Source: an uncultured Verrucomicrobiae bacterium
GTDB lineage: Bacteria; Verrucomicrobiota; Verrucomicrobiia; JADLBR01; CALLMV01
Assembly: GCA_938005615.1 (NCBI GenBank)
Contig: CALLMV010000014.1
Location: 1 to 64,000, forward strand
DNA: 64,000 bases
Reading direction: 5' to 3'
Shown in pieces: positions 20,279-30,352 of this stretch. The position numbers and the translations under genes are program-made. The notes under the pieces are model-generated. The model had not been told where the DNA came from, made no database searches, and saw only the letters and a program-made list of their open reading frames with translations. How positions within the stretch are numbered: position 1 is the first letter of the stretch; each line of letters opens with the position of its first letter.

Positions 20279-20743
20279 TTATTTTTTTGCACTCGGAGCA
20301 GCAGCGGTTTCCTCGGCTGGTGCGGAAGATGTGATAGTTTCCGTCCACTCCAGGAGGGCCATTTCTGCGGCATCGCTTGGCCGAGGGCCGAGTTTGAGGA
20401 CGCGGGTATAGCCACCGCGACGGTCTTTGAAGGCCGGAGCAATTTCCTCAAAGAGGATGCGAAGCACATTTTCGCGCTTATTCCAACTTTCGCGTTGCTC
20501 TTTAGTGCGAAGGTCAGAGGGACGGCGCAAGTGCAACGTGGCGGCTACAGTGCGCTTAGCATTGAGGTCGCCTTTTTTGCCTTGGGTCACCATTTTGTCG
20601 GCGAGGACGCGTGCAGCTTTGGCTTTAGCGACGGTTGTGGTGATGCGTTTATGTTTGATTAGGCTCTTAACAAGGTTGGCCAGCATGAGGTCGCGATGCT
20701 GGGAAAAGCGTTTAAGTTTGAGGGTTTTTGTGCGGTGTCTCAT
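20279..20743 (-). CDS. rplQ: 50S ribosomal protein L17 with Ala/Lys-rich tail
   Basis: MRHRTKTLKLKRFSQHRDLMLANLVKSLIKHKRI. Confidence 0.96.
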   Translation of the reverse strand: MRHRTKTLKLKRFSQHRDLMLANLVKSLIKHKRITTTVAKAKAARVLADKMVTQGKKGDLNAKRTVAATLHLRRPSDLRTKEQRESWNKRENVLRILFEEIAPAFKDRRGGYTRVLKLGPRPSDAAEMALLEWTETITSSAPAEETAAAPSAKK

Positions 20744-20752
20744 GGGTGGTGA

Positions 20753-21781
20753 TTAGTTGTTGTGGGAGTTGGTACCCACGCCAGTTTCTGAAGGTAGGTT
20801 GATAAGTCCTGGTTCGAATTTCATACCGAGGGTGAGGCCAAGCTCAACGAGTTTTTCCTTAATTTCGTTAAGGGATTTTTTGCCGAAGTTGCGGTATTTG
20901 AGCATTTCTTGCTCGGTCTTCATGGCGAGCTGGCCAACGGTGAGGATGTTGGCATTGTTGAGGCAGTTGGCTGCACGCACGGAAAGCTCAATTTCGTTGA
21001 CACTCATGTTGAGGAGTTTCTTGAGTTTGTTATCAATTGGGCTGGCTTCGCCGGGACTGGTTTCAAATTCAACGGCGTCGTCTGTTTTGCCGATGAAGAT
21101 ATCGAGGTGATGGCGAAGAATGAGGGAGCTTTGGCGTAGGGCCTCATCGGGGGTAATGCGTCCATCAGTCCAGATTTCAAGGATGAGTTTGTCATAGTCC
21201 GTTTTTTGGCCAACGCGGGCGGACTCGACCTCGTATTTAACTTTGCGCACAGGGGAAAAGAGGGAGTCAATGGGGATTTCTCCGATGGTTTGTTCGGATT
21301 TTTTGTTTTCTTCGCCTGACATGTAACCCCGGCCGACTTTGACTTCCATCTCCATGTCGAGCTTGGTCTTTCTGTCGAGGGTGCAGATATATTGGTCGGG
21401 GTTGACCACTGTGACGCCGGCCTGCGGGGTGATGTCGGCAGCGGTGACGGTGCCCTCACGGTTGACGCTAAGTGAGAGAAGCTTAGGCTCGCGGTCGGCG
21501 AGGGTAAATTTGATTTGTTTGAGGTTGAGGATGATGTCAGTAACATCCTCGACGACGCCAGGGATGGTGGCAAACTCGTGAAGCACGCCATCAATTTTGA
21601 TCGTGGTAATGGCAGCGCCCTCCAGGGAGGAAATGAGGACGCGGCGCAGGGAGTTGCCGAGGGTGTGGCCGTAGCCAGTCTCAAAGGGTTCGGCGGTGAA
21701 TTTGGCGTAGGTGTCTGTGGCGGTTTTTTCGTCTTTGACGAGCTTGTTAGGGAGCTCGAATTTTCCGAGTCTGATTGGCAT
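20753..21781 (-). CDS. rpoA: DNA-directed RNA polymerase subunit alpha
   Basis: EPFETGYGHTLGNSLRRVLISSLEGAAI; C-terminal ELSVRAANCLNNANILTVGQL. Confidence 0.97.
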   Translation of the reverse strand: MPIRLGKFELPNKLVKDEKTATDTYAKFTAEPFETGYGHTLGNSLRRVLISSLEGAAITTIKIDGVLHEFATIPGVVEDVTDIILNLKQIKFTLADREPKLLSLSVNREGTVTAADITPQAGVTVVNPDQYICTLDRKTKLDMEMEVKVGRGYMSGEENKKSEQTIGEIPIDSLFSPVRKVKYEVESARVGQKTDYDKLILEIWTDGRITPDEALRQSSLILRHHLDIFIGKTDDAVEFETSPGEASPIDNKLKKLLNMSVNEIELSVRAANCLNNANILTVGQLAMKTEQEMLKYRNFGKKSLNEIKEKLVELGLTLGMKFEPGLINLPSETGVGTNSHNN

Positions 21782-21866
21782 GTGGTCTCCTTGTCCGGGT
21801 TACCCTCTGGGGCCGATGCCTTGGGCCTTTGAGGACCGACGGACGGTTTTTTGCCCCGTTATTCTT

Positions 21867-21900
21867 GCCGTGCAACCCCTGGGGCGGGGAGCGGCACGGC
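21867..21900 (-). other. Two-tier GC hairpin in the rpsD-rpoA spacer (possible rpoA leader structure)
   Basis: GCCGTGC (21867-21873)/GCACGGC (21894-21900) with inner CCCC/GGGG; no U-tract. Confidence 0.45.
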
Positions 21901-21914
21901 TTGGTTAAACGCTG

Positions 21915-22523
21915 TTAGCGAGAGTAAAGTTCGACGACAAGCTGCTCGTTGGCGAGGGGCTGGATGTCCTCACGGGTGGGAACACGCTGTACGGTGCCGC
22001 GAAAGTGTTCCTTGTCGAGCGTAAGCCAGTCGGGAACAGGAGTAATCTGCATAGTTTCGAGGTTAAATGTAGCCATTTTGCGAGCTTCAGGAGAGTTACG
22101 CACTTCGATGACGTCGCCCGGCTGGGTGAGGATGGAGGCGATGCTGACCCGTCGTCCGTTGTGAAGTATGTGGCGGTGGCTGATCATCTGACGGGCCATG
22201 CGTCGAGAGGTGGCGAAGCCGAGGCGGAAGACAACGTTGTCAAGCCTGGTCTCTAGCAGTTGAAGAAGTGTTTCGCCGGTGACGCCCCGGCGGGAGCGGG
22301 CAATCTCAAAGTATTTGCGGAACTGGCGCTCGAGCAGGCCATAGGTGTATTTGAGCTTTTGCTTTTCGGCCACAGCGGCACCGTATTCGGAAAGTTTGCG
22401 ACGGGCTTTAGGGCCATGGATGCCAGGGGCGTAGTTTTTGCGCTCGATGGCTTTTGCGGGGCCGTAGATAGGTACGCCGAGGCGTCGGCTAATTTTTTGT
22501 CTGGGTCCTGTGTATCTTGCCAT
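21915..22523 (-). CDS. rpsD: 30S ribosomal protein S4
   Basis: MARYTGPRQKISRRLG...QKLKYTYGLLERQFRKYF...LETRLDNVVFRLGFA. Confidence 0.97.
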   Translation of the reverse strand: MARYTGPRQKISRRLGVPIYGPAKAIERKNYAPGIHGPKARRKLSEYGAAVAEKQKLKYTYGLLERQFRKYFEIARSRRGVTGETLLQLLETRLDNVVFRLGFATSRRMARQMISHRHILHNGRRVSIASILTQPGDVIEVRNSPEARKMATFNLETMQITPVPDWLTLDKEHFRGTVQRVPTREDIQPLANEQLVVELYSR

Positions 22524-22552
22524 GATGGGGTGAGGTTATGTGGTTTGGGATG

Positions 22553-23116
22553 TTAGACTCGGCGGGGTTTGCGGGGGCGGCAGCCGTTGTGGGGAACGGG
22601 TGTGACGTCTGTGATGGTGGTGATTTCGAGGCCAGCGGCTTGGAGGGCACGCACCGCAGATTCACGGCCCATTCCCGGGCCTTTGACTTTGACGGCGACT
22701 TCTTTCAGGCCATGGCTCATGGCTTTGCGGGCAGCATCTTGGGTGACGACTTGGGCTACGTAGGCAGTGGATTTTTTGGAGCCTTTGAATCCACATTTGC
22801 CTGCGGAAGACCAGCCGATGACATTGCCTTTGAGGTCTGTAATACTGACAATTGTGTTGTTAAATGAAGCGAATATATTGGCAATGCCTGAGACGACACC
22901 TTTATAGCCCTTGGCGCGAACGATCTTAGATGCGTCAAATTTTTCGTCTTCGAGGGTAAACTCTGCAGGATCGGCCTTGGATGCGGTATCAGATGCGGCT
23001 TCGCTTTTTTTCTTGGAAGCTTTTGTCGCTTTTGCAGGTTTTGCGGCTGGGGCAGCTGCTGTAGTTGGAGCAGCTTCCTTTTTGGTTTTAGGGGCTTTTT
23101 TTGCTTCTTCGCTCAT
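22553..23116 (-). CDS. rpsK: 30S ribosomal protein S11 with ~60-aa Lys/Ala-rich N-terminal extension
   Basis: [45 protein letters not shown]...[10 protein letters not shown]. Confidence 0.96.
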   Translation of the reverse strand: MSEEAKKAPKTKKEAAPTTAAAPAAKPAKATKASKKKSEAASDTASKADPAEFTLEDEKFDASKIVRAKGYKGVVSGIANIFASFNNTIVSITDLKGNVIGWSSAGKCGFKGSKKSTAYVAQVVTQDAARKAMSHGLKEVAVKVKGPGMGRESAVRALQAAGLEITTITDVTPVPHNGCRPRKPRRV

Positions 23117-23140
23117 ACTTTACTCAATGTGGCGGGTGAG

Positions 23141-23536
23141 TTACACTTTACCGGCTTTTGCATTGGGGTTGCGTGCGACGCCCACGGTACGGCGGGGGCC
23201 TTTGCGTGTGCGGGCATTGGTCGAGGTGCGTTGACCTCGCACAGGAAGACCACGACGGTGGCGCAGACCACGGTAACAGTTGATGGCTTGCAGGCGCTTA
23301 AGGTTTGTCTGAATTTCACGGCGAAGGTCGCCCTCGATGACGAGTTTGTTTGCTTGTATGGCGTGTGCGATGGCGTTGATTTGAGCGTCTGTGAGCTCGT
23401 GACTGCGAGTAGCTGGATCCACTTGGGCCTGTTCCAGAAGGCGTTTGGCCCAGGACTTGCCTATGCCGTAGATGTAGGGGAGGGCGTAATCAATACGTTT
23501 ACCGTTGGGGATTTCGACTCCGAGGATGCGTGCCAT
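23141..23536 (-). CDS. rpsM: 30S ribosomal protein S13
   Basis: [26 protein letters not shown]...[24 protein letters not shown]. Confidence 0.96.
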   Translation of the reverse strand: MARILGVEIPNGKRIDYALPYIYGIGKSWAKRLLEQAQVDPATRSHELTDAQINAIAHAIQANKLVIEGDLRREIQTNLKRLQAINCYRGLRHRRGLPVRGQRTSTNARTRKGPRRTVGVARNPNAKAGKV

Positions 23537-23538
23537 GT

Positions 23539-23652
23539 TTATCCTTGTTTTTGTTTGTGACGGGGCTCTTTGCAAATAACGCGAATCACTCCTCGCCGTT
23601 TGATGATGCGGCAGTTTTCGCAGATACGTTTTACGGAAGCTCGTATTCTCAT
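23539..23652 (-). CDS. rpmJ: 50S ribosomal protein L36 (not in ORF track)
   Basis: Manual translation [38 protein letters not shown]-x2-C-x12-C-x4-H zinc site intact. Confidence 0.95.
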   Translation of the reverse strand: MRIRASVKRICENCRIIKRRGVIRVICKEPRHKQKQG

Positions 23653-23687
23653 AGATTTAAGGAAAACGTTGACTCTATAGTGTATTT

Positions 23688-23933
23688 TTATTTTTGCAAG
23701 ACTGAATTTTGATCAATAAAACCGAGTATTCGGGCCTCGCTCAGGTCGTAAGGTGATACTTCTAGCTCAACGTGTGCGCCTGGCTGGACATCGACGAATT
23801 GCAGGCGCAAGCTGCCAGCCAAACACGCTGTCAGGCGATGCCCGTTGGCAAGCTGCACTCTATAAACACTGGGCTTGAGGATTTCCATAATTGTTCCTTG
23901 GGATTTGATAGTCGGTGGAGGTTCTTTGATCAT
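23688..23933 (-). CDS. infA: translation initiation factor IF-1
   Basis: [31 protein letters not shown]...[18 protein letters not shown]. Confidence 0.9.
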   Translation of the reverse strand: MIKEPPPTIKSQGTIMEILKPSVYRVQLANGHRLTACLAGSLRLQFVDVQPGAHVELEVSPYDLSEARILGFIDQNSVLQK

Positions 23934-23936
23934 GGT

Positions 23937-25448
23937 TTAGTTGATGCGTTGTAATGCCGCTGCTGCGGCTCCCAAAACAACTAGCACTGAGATGGCTGCC
24001 CAAAGCCAAACCAGAGATTCCTTGCTGGCAACATGTGGAGATAGCGGTGCGGCACCAGCGCTGCGGCCTTTGAGACGACCCTTTTTCAAAAAGCCCTCGT
24101 AATTCTTTTGCAGAAGGTAGGTTTCAATCTGGCGCATGGTATCAAGCATCACACCTACTGAAATCAACAGACTGGTGCCACCAAAGAAACTAGCTGTGAT
24201 AAAGGGGATGCCCATCGTTTTGTTGATGAGTTGTGGCAGTACGGCAAGTATGGTGAGAAAGGCTGCGCCAGCCAGCGTGAGGCGTGACATGGTGAAATCG
24301 AGAAATTCCGCAGTCGGCTGGCCCGGACGTATACCTGGGATGTAGCCACCATTCTTCTTAAGGTCATCAGCAATCTGAATCGGGTTGAACTGGATAGCCA
24401 CCCAAAAGTAGGAAAAGAAAAAGATCATGCCCGCAAACAAGATGTAGTGCAAACTGCCGGATTCCAGGCTGCGGGCAAATGCGTCGATCCATGTCCATTC
24501 GGTGCGGATTTCGTTTGGGATGAAATTCAGAATCATGTTCGGAAACATGAGTAGGGTTTGCGCAAAAATAATCGGCATTACTCCGGCGTAATTAACTTTG
24601 AGAGGCAGATACGATGTCTGACCGCCGTACATTTTGCGTCCGACAACACGCTTAGCGTAGTCTACTCGCACTTTGCGTTGTGCTTGTGTAACGGCTACAA
24701 CGCCTGCAATAACGATCAAGAGAAAAGCGATCAGAACTACAACAAGAAGGGGGTTGGAACGATCTGCCTGAACGCCGAAAAACATAGAGTATCCCTGTGC
24801 CAGCGCAGCAGGCAACGAGGCTAGGATTCCGACAGTAATGACAAGTGAGATGCCGTTGCCGACGCCGCGGTCGGTGATTTGCTCACCAAGCCAGACGAGT
24901 AGCATCGTGCCTGCCATGTTGGTGAGGATAACTGTGAAAATGAAGTGCCAGCCTGGATTGGGCACGAGTTCCTGGCCTTCCCGGGCAATAATCTCACCAA
25001 TGCCCCCGAGGAACGGATTGGATTCAGGATTCTGAAAGGTAATGGCCAAAAAGTATCCTTGGACGACACAAAGAAGTATCGTCAGGTAGCGCGTGTATTG
25101 GGTGATTTTCTGCCGGCCCCCTTCTTCGCGGGCGAGTTTGCCAATTGTGGGGATAACTACCGTCATGAGCTGCATCATGATGCTGGCGCTGATGTAAGGC
25201 ATGATGCCCAAAGAGAAAACGGCACAATTTTGGAGGGCGCCACCAGAGAAGATATTGATGAGACCGACAACGTTGTTAGTGGCCATCTGGTTAACAACTT
25301 GGTCGAAGTAGATATTGAGCAGACCCGCATTAATCCCAGGAATTGGTATAGACGCGCCAATGCGCACGATGACTATGATGCCTAGGGTGAAAAGCAACCT
25401 GCGGCGAAGCTCGGGTATGGCAAAAGAATTTGCGAATGCGGAGAGCAT
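23937..25448 (-). CDS. secY: preprotein translocase subunit SecY
   Basis: LGIMPYISASIMMQLMTVVIP, GNGISLVI, YAKRVVGRKMYGGQTSYLPLKVNYAGVMPIIFA. Confidence 0.97.
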   Translation of the reverse strand: MLSAFANSFAIPELRRRLLFTLGIIVIVRIGASIPIPGINAGLLNIYFDQVVNQMATNNVVGLINIFSGGALQNCAVFSLGIMPYISASIMMQLMTVVIPTIGKLAREEGGRQKITQYTRYLTILLCVVQGYFLAITFQNPESNPFLGGIGEIIAREGQELVPNPGWHFIFTVILTNMAGTMLLVWLGEQITDRGVGNGISLVITVGILASLPAALAQGYSMFFGVQADRSNPLLVVVLIAFLLIVIAGVVAVTQAQRKVRVDYAKRVVGRKMYGGQTSYLPLKVNYAGVMPIIFAQTLLMFPNMILNFIPNEIRTEWTWIDAFARSLESGSLHYILFAGMIFFFSYFWVAIQFNPIQIADDLKKNGGYIPGIRPGQPTAEFLDFTMSRLTLAGAAFLTILAVLPQLINKTMGIPFITASFFGGTSLLISVGVMLDTMRQIETYLLQKNYEGFLKKGRLKGRSAGAAPLSPHVASKESLVWLWAAISVLVVLGAAAAALQRIN

Positions 25449-25454
25449 GTATAG

Positions 25455-25937
25455 TTATTTTCGCTTGTTAATCTTGTGTTTGGGATTTTTTTTGGTGATG
25501 AGATTTACCGTGCCGCCGGCTTTTTGGACTTTTTCTCGGGCTGCAGCACTGATCGCGTGAACGGTGAGGTTGAGCTTTTTAGTGAGTTCCCCGCGGGCGA
25601 GGATTTTGACTCCATCCCATCGTCCGTTGACGAGGCCAGTTTGACGAAGTGATTCTTCGTTCACCTCGGCTCCATCGGGATAGGTGTTGAGATCGCCAGT
25701 GTTGACTGGTGCGTAGTGGGTTTTAAAAGCAGAGTTGTTGAAGCCTCGCTTGGGAATGCGGCGCAGTAGTGGCATTTGGCCGCCTTCGAAGCCGTGTCGG
25801 ATGGAACCACCCGAGCGGGCATGCTGGCCTTTATGCCCTTTGCCGGAGGTTTTTCCGTGGCCTGAGCTTTCGCCACAGCCGAGACGTTTAGTCCGGTGAC
25901 GTGAACCGTGTTTGGGGGAGAGTGAGTGAAGTCTCAT
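25455..25937 (-). CDS. rplO: 50S ribosomal protein L15
   Basis: GCGESSGHGKTSGKGHKGQHARSGG. Confidence 0.96.
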   Translation of the reverse strand: MRLHSLSPKHGSRHRTKRLGCGESSGHGKTSGKGHKGQHARSGGSIRHGFEGGQMPLLRRIPKRGFNNSAFKTHYAPVNTGDLNTYPDGAEVNEESLRQTGLVNGRWDGVKILARGELTKKLNLTVHAISAAAREKVQKAGGTVNLITKKNPKHKINKRK

Positions 25938-25942
25938 GGTGG

Positions 25943-26596
25943 TCAGGAATTATGTTCGGTTTCTTTTTTTCGTGAACGGGCTTGTTTGATTTGTTCGAGG
26001 GACTTGAGCTGTTGCAATGCGGCGAGTGTAGCGCGCACGACATTTGCCGGATTATCTGAACCGAGGGATTTTGCAAGCACGTCGCGGACGCCTGCTGCTT
26101 CGACAACAGCACGCACGCTTGCTCCGGCGATGATGCCGGTGCCGTTGGATGCCGGACGGAGTAAAACGCGTGCACCAGAGTGATAGCCGGTGACTTCATG
26201 TGGCAATGTTGTGCCACGCAGCACAACACTTACCATGCGTTTACGGGCAGCCTCAGTACCTTTGCGGATGGCTTCGGAGACTTCACGGGCCTTGCCAAAT
26301 CCGATGCCTACCTGGCCTTTGTGGTTGCCAGTGACGACAAGTGCCGAAAAGCTGAATCGGCGTCCGCCTTTGACGACTTTGGCGCAGCGGTTGATGTGGA
26401 CGACTTTTTCTGTGATTTCAACTTCGGCCGATGTGAGGCCTTCGAGGGAAGGTTCTTGAGCTTTGGGAGCCTGGCCACGCCGTGCTCCGCCCCGCTTACG
26501 TTCTGAAGAAGGTGCGTCATTTTCTGAGACGACTGTTTGGCCACTGAGCGGAGTTTGCTCGCTGGCTTCTTGTTCTAAGGTATTTTCGGTGTCCAT
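25943..26596 (-). CDS. rpsE: 30S ribosomal protein S5 with N-terminal extension
   Basis: [42 protein letters not shown]. Confidence 0.96.
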   Translation of the reverse strand: MDTENTLEQEASEQTPLSGQTVVSENDAPSSERKRGGARRGQAPKAQEPSLEGLTSAEVEITEKVVHINRCAKVVKGGRRFSFSALVVTGNHKGQVGIGFGKAREVSEAIRKGTEAARKRMVSVVLRGTTLPHEVTGYHSGARVLLRPASNGTGIIAGASVRAVVEAAGVRDVLAKSLGSDNPANVVRATLAALQQLKSLEQIKQARSRKKETEHNS

Positions 26597-26604
26597 AGTG
26601 TTGT

Positions 26605-26964
26605 TCAGAATTCTAGTCCCTTTTCGCGTGCGGCATCGGCCAAGGCTTTGACTTTGCCATGATATTTGAAACCTGCACGGTCGAAGACGACTCTATTGAT
26701 TTTGGCAGATTTTGCGCGTTCAGCTATTAGTTCGCCCACTTTGCGTGCGACTTCCTGGTTGGATCTGGCTGAGGGGCGCAGTGATTTTTCTGTTGTGGCG
26801 ACCGCTGCCATGGTGCGTCCCGAGTGATCGTCAATAATTTGGGCGTATACATGTTGGCCTGAGAAGAAGACACAAAGACGCGGACGCTCGGGTGAGCCAA
26901 TGATTTTTTTGCGAATGCGCTGGTGGAGAGCGCGGCGGTTTTCTGTGCGGGTTTTGGATGGCAT
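26605..26964 (-). CDS. rplR: 50S ribosomal protein L18
   Basis: [37 protein letters not shown]. Confidence 0.96.
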   Translation of the reverse strand: MPSKTRTENRRALHQRIRKKIIGSPERPRLCVFFSGQHVYAQIIDDHSGRTMAAVATTEKSLRPSARSNQEVARKVGELIAERAKSAKINRVVFDRAGFKYHGKVKALADAAREKGLEF

Positions 26965-26969
26965 AAGGG

Positions 26970-27536
26970 TTATTTGCTCTGGGCGGTCTTGCCTTCTTTA
27001 CGGCGGATTTGCTCTCCGGCATACCTGACGCCTTTGCCTTTGTAGGGCTCAGGTGGGTAGTAGTCGCGGATTTTAGAGGCTACCGCACCAACGGTTTCTT
27101 TATTACTGCCTTCTACGGTAATGAAAGTGCCTTCGTTGACTTTTTTGCCTTGAGCATCATAAATGGATACGGTGATGCCTTCGGGCACTTCAAAGTTGAT
27201 TGGATGTGAGAACCCAAGATTGAGGACAAGGGTCTTGCCCTTAAGAGAGGCTTTGAATCCTACGCCTTGTATTTCTAGTTTTTTGCTAAAACCAGCGGTG
27301 ACCCCTGTGACGGCGTTGTTGATCAGTGCTCGAGAGAGGCCGTGAAGGGCACGCGTTTTTTTATCGTTTTTAAGAGGCTTAACTCGGATTTCTTGTGCAG
27401 TGATATCCACCCCTATGTCGGGATGCACGGGAAGGGAAAGTTTGCCCTTGGGGCCTTCTGCTTTGAAGATATTGTCTGCACAGGCAAATTTGGCACCTGC
27501 GGGAACGGGGATGGGTTTGCGACCTATTCGTGACAT
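26970..27536 (-). CDS. rplF: 50S ribosomal protein L6
   Basis: MSRIGRKPIPVPAGAK...PEPYKGKGVRYAGEQIRRKEGK. Confidence 0.97.
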   Translation of the reverse strand: MSRIGRKPIPVPAGAKFACADNIFKAEGPKGKLSLPVHPDIGVDITAQEIRVKPLKNDKKTRALHGLSRALINNAVTGVTAGFSKKLEIQGVGFKASLKGKTLVLNLGFSHPINFEVPEGITVSIYDAQGKKVNEGTFITVEGSNKETVGAVASKIRDYYPPEPYKGKGVRYAGEQIRRKEGKTAQSK

Positions 27537-27542
27537 AATATT

Positions 27543-27935
27543 TTACCAAATGTAGCAGAGGACTTCACCTCCAACGTTTTGTTTCTTTGCTTCAACTCCA
27601 GTGATGACCCCGCGTGGGGTGGAGAGCACGGCTGTACCCAGACCCCCAAGGACGCGAGGGATGGACTTGGCCGGCACGTAGATACGGCGACCCGGTCGGC
27701 TGACCCGACGAAGACCGCGTATGGCCTGGCGCTTGCCGGTGTTTTTTAGGTGAAGTCTGAGAGTTTTTTTAGCTCCGTTGGAAATGACTTCATAATCCGA
27801 TATGTAGCCACCCTCTTTAAGGATGATTGCGATCTTTTCACGGATTCGGGAATGGGGAGACTCGCAATGGGGCTTGAGCGCCATGCAGGAGTTGCGTATG
27901 CGGGTGATGAAGTCGGAAATGGGGTCAGTCATCAT
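27543..27935 (-). CDS. rpsH: 30S ribosomal protein S8
   Basis: TDPISDFITRIRNS...LGGLGTAVLSTPRGVITG. Confidence 0.96.
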   Translation of the reverse strand: MMTDPISDFITRIRNSCMALKPHCESPHSRIREKIAIILKEGGYISDYEVISNGAKKTLRLHLKNTGKRQAIRGLRRVSRPGRRIYVPAKSIPRVLGGLGTAVLSTPRGVITGVEAKKQNVGGEVLCYIW

Positions 27936-27947
27936 AGGTCAAAGAAT

Positions 27948-28133
27948 TTACCAGCTTGCCTTGGTCACTCCGGGGATTTCGCCACGAAGCGCGCGCTCGC
28001 GGAATTCGATACGGCTCAATCCAAACCGACGGATGTAGCCGTGGCGACGACCGGAGATTTTACAACGGTTGTATGCACGCGAAGAGAATTTTGGCTCTCG
28101 CTTTTGTTTGGCTATCCAGCTTTTTTTTGCCAT
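27948..28133 (-). CDS. rpsN: 30S ribosomal protein S14, short form lacking the zinc-ribbon cysteines
   Basis: 61 aa [61 protein letters not shown]. Confidence 0.94.
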   Translation of the reverse strand: MAKKSWIAKQKREPKFSSRAYNRCKISGRRHGYIRRFGLSRIEFRERALRGEIPGVTKASW

Positions 28134-28146
28134 AGGTCTTTAGATG

Positions 28147-28749
28147 TTAGGCGGCGGCGGCCGCGGGTTGCGCTTGTTGGGTGACGACTTTGCGACCGGT
28201 AAAGGGCATGCCAAGTTCCTCAAGTAGGATGCGACCGGCGTTGTCGTCGTTTGCTGATGTGACAATGGTAATGTCGAAACCAATGTTTCGTTTGACTTTG
28301 TCGAGTTCGATTTCTGGAAAAATACTGTGATCTTTGATGCCAAGGGTGTAGTTGCCTCGACCGTCAAATGCGCGAGGGGAAACTCCGCGAAAATCACGGA
28401 TTGCCGGGAGAGCAACGTTAATGAGCTTGTCAAGGAAGTCGTACATGACTTTGCCACGCAGTGTGACTCGTGCACCGATTTCTTGTCCTTCGCGGAGTTT
28501 GAAGTTTGAAATGCTTTTCTTGGCTTTGGTTTTGACAGGACGCTGTCCTGTGATCAGTGCCAGATCTTTCATTACGTCCTCAAGCGCTACTTTGATTTCC
28601 GGTGATGAGGCGACGCAAGAATTTACTGTGATTTTCTCCAGCTTGGGGACTTGATGGGGGTTGGTGACTCCCAGGCGCTCTTTGAGTTTGGGTACAACGG
28701 AATCCCGGTAGTACTTGCGAAGGGGAGGTTGATAGTGGTCAGCACTCAT
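28147..28749 (-). CDS. rplE: 50S ribosomal protein L5
   Basis: YYRDSVVPKL...KITVNSCV...TGQRPVKTKAKKSISNFKLREGQEIGARVTLRG. Confidence 0.96.
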   Translation of the reverse strand: MSADHYQPPLRKYYRDSVVPKLKERLGVTNPHQVPKLEKITVNSCVASSPEIKVALEDVMKDLALITGQRPVKTKAKKSISNFKLREGQEIGARVTLRGKVMYDFLDKLINVALPAIRDFRGVSPRAFDGRGNYTLGIKDHSIFPEIELDKVKRNIGFDITIVTSANDDNAGRILLEELGMPFTGRKVVTQQAQPAAAAA

Positions 28750-28761
28750 AATATTTTTAAA

Positions 28762-29016
28762 CTATTGAGGTTTTTTGCGTGGAGCAGACTTTGTGATGAG
28801 TTTGACGTTAGATATGTGAATGGAGCCATCGATGTCGATGATACCTCCTTCAGCGTGTTGGGCAGATTTGCGCACGGCTTTTTTGAGCACGTGAACGCCT
28901 TCGATGATAACGCGGTCTTTATCGCGTTGGACTTTTTTCACGGTACCCTTTTGGCCTTTGTGCGCACCACTGATGACTGCAACTTCATCACCGGCTTTGA
29001 TTGAAAACTTGCGCAT
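28762..29016 (-). CDS. rplX: 50S ribosomal protein L24
   Basis: GDEVAVISGAHKGQKGTVKKVQRDKDRVIIEGVHVLKK. Confidence 0.95.
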   Translation of the reverse strand: MRKFSIKAGDEVAVISGAHKGQKGTVKKVQRDKDRVIIEGVHVLKKAVRKSAQHAEGGIIDIDGSIHISNVKLITKSAPRKKPQ

Positions 29017-29019
29017 AGT

Positions 29020-29385
29020 TTAGAGCACCTCCGGGGCTAGGGATATGATTTTCATGAAGTTTTTTTCACGAAGTTCGCGGGCGACAGGGCCAAAGATTCT
29101 CGTGCCGCGAGGGTTGTTGTCTTTATCGATGATGACAATGGCGTTGTCATCGAAGCGAAGATAGGATCCGTCGGCGCGTTTGACAGGATGGCGAGTACGT
29201 ACGACCACCGCGTTGACAACGTCTGATTTCTTAACGACGCCTCCGGGTGTGGCTTGTTTGACGTGGCACTTGATGACGTCACCAACAGATGCTGTGAGCG
29301 TGGCTTTTCCGAGCACTCCAATCATCATGGCCATTTTGGCACCGGAGTTGTCGGCGACTTCGAGACGACTTCTAACTTGAATCAT
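29020..29385 (-). CDS. rplN: 50S ribosomal protein L14 (start trimmed)
   Basis: [26 protein letters not shown]...[29 protein letters not shown]. Confidence 0.96.
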   Translation of the reverse strand: MIQVRSRLEVADNSGAKMAMMIGVLGKATLTASVGDVIKCHVKQATPGGVVKKSDVVNAVVVRTRHPVKRADGSYLRFDDNAIVIIDKDNNPRGTRIFGPVARELREKNFMKIISLAPEVL

Positions 29386-29405
29386 AATAGTAATTGCTCG
29401 CAGGG

Positions 29406-29684
29406 TTACTTTTTCAGTACTTCGACAAGCTCCCATCTTTTGGTTTTGCTCAGGGGGCGTGTCTCCCGGATTACGACACGATCGCCGGTTTTCGCTTTAC
29501 GCTCTTCGTCGTGGGCATAAAACTTTTTCAGGACGCGGACGATTTTTCCATAACGCGGGTGGGGAACGCGGCGTTCCACTTGGACAACAATGGTTTTTGC
29601 CATTTTATCAGACACGACTTGGCCAATACGTTCTTTTTGATTGCGACGCAATTCACTAAGGGCTTGGGAAGTTTGGGTTGTCAT
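29406..29684 (-). CDS. rpsQ: 30S ribosomal protein S17
   Basis: [40 protein letters not shown]. Confidence 0.95.
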   Translation of the reverse strand: MTTQTSQALSELRRNQKERIGQVVSDKMAKTIVVQVERRVPHPRYGKIVRVLKKFYAHDEERKAKTGDRVVIRETRPLSKTKRWELVEVLKK

Positions 29685-29693
29685 TGCTTGAGG

Positions 29694-29918
29694 TTATTTT
29701 TTTGATTTGTTTTTTGTGGCGGGCACAACTCCGCGGAGTTGCTCTGCACGTGCGGTTTCTAGCCGGGCAATGGCACGACGGATTTCTCTGAATCGGCTGG
29801 GTTTTTCTACTTGGCCAGTGGTGCGCTGTAGTTTGAGGTTGAGATATTCAGCCTGGAGTTCGCGCTTTTTGGCGGCGTTTTCCTGTGCGGTGAGTGCTCT
29901 TGCTTCGTAGATTTTCAT
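29694..29918 (-). CDS. rpmC: 50S ribosomal protein L29
   Basis: L29 position and LQAEYLNLKLQRTTGQVEKPSRFREIRRAIARLET. Confidence 0.93.
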   Translation of the reverse strand: MKIYEARALTAQENAAKKRELQAEYLNLKLQRTTGQVEKPSRFREIRRAIARLETARAEQLRGVVPATKNKSKK

Positions 29919-29921
29919 AAG

Positions 29922-30341
29922 TCAGGCGGATGCGTGGCGGGTTACGAAACGTGTGCGGATGGGAAGTTTATTGGCAGCAAGGCGTAAAGACTCCCGTGCT
30001 ACGGATTCGGGAAGTCCATCAAGCTCAAAGAGCATCGCACCGGGGCGGACGACTGCTACCCAATGCTCAGGAGCACCTTTACCCTTACCCATTCTTGTTT
30101 CTGGTGGCCGGGCTGTAACAGATTTGTGTGGAAATATTCGGATCCAAAGCTTACCTTTGCGTTTCATGTTTCGGGTGAGGGCCACACGCGCGGCTTCGAT
30201 TTGGATATTAGTCATCCAGCAGCGCTCGAGTGCTTGGAGACCAAATTCACCAAAATCGAGTTCAGTGCCTCGCGTGGCATTTCCTGCGCGGGAACCGCGC
30301 TGACTTTTGCGATATTTTACTCTCTTGGGTAGTAATGGCAT
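29922..30341 (-). CDS. rplP: 50S ribosomal protein L16
   Basis: [16 protein letters not shown]...[17 protein letters not shown]. Confidence 0.96.
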   Translation of the reverse strand: MPLLPKRVKYRKSQRGSRAGNATRGTELDFGEFGLQALERCWMTNIQIEAARVALTRNMKRKGKLWIRIFPHKSVTARPPETRMGKGKGAPEHWVAVVRPGAMLFELDGLPESVARESLRLAANKLPIRTRFVTRHASA

Positions 30342-30352
30342 GGGTTTTCAGC

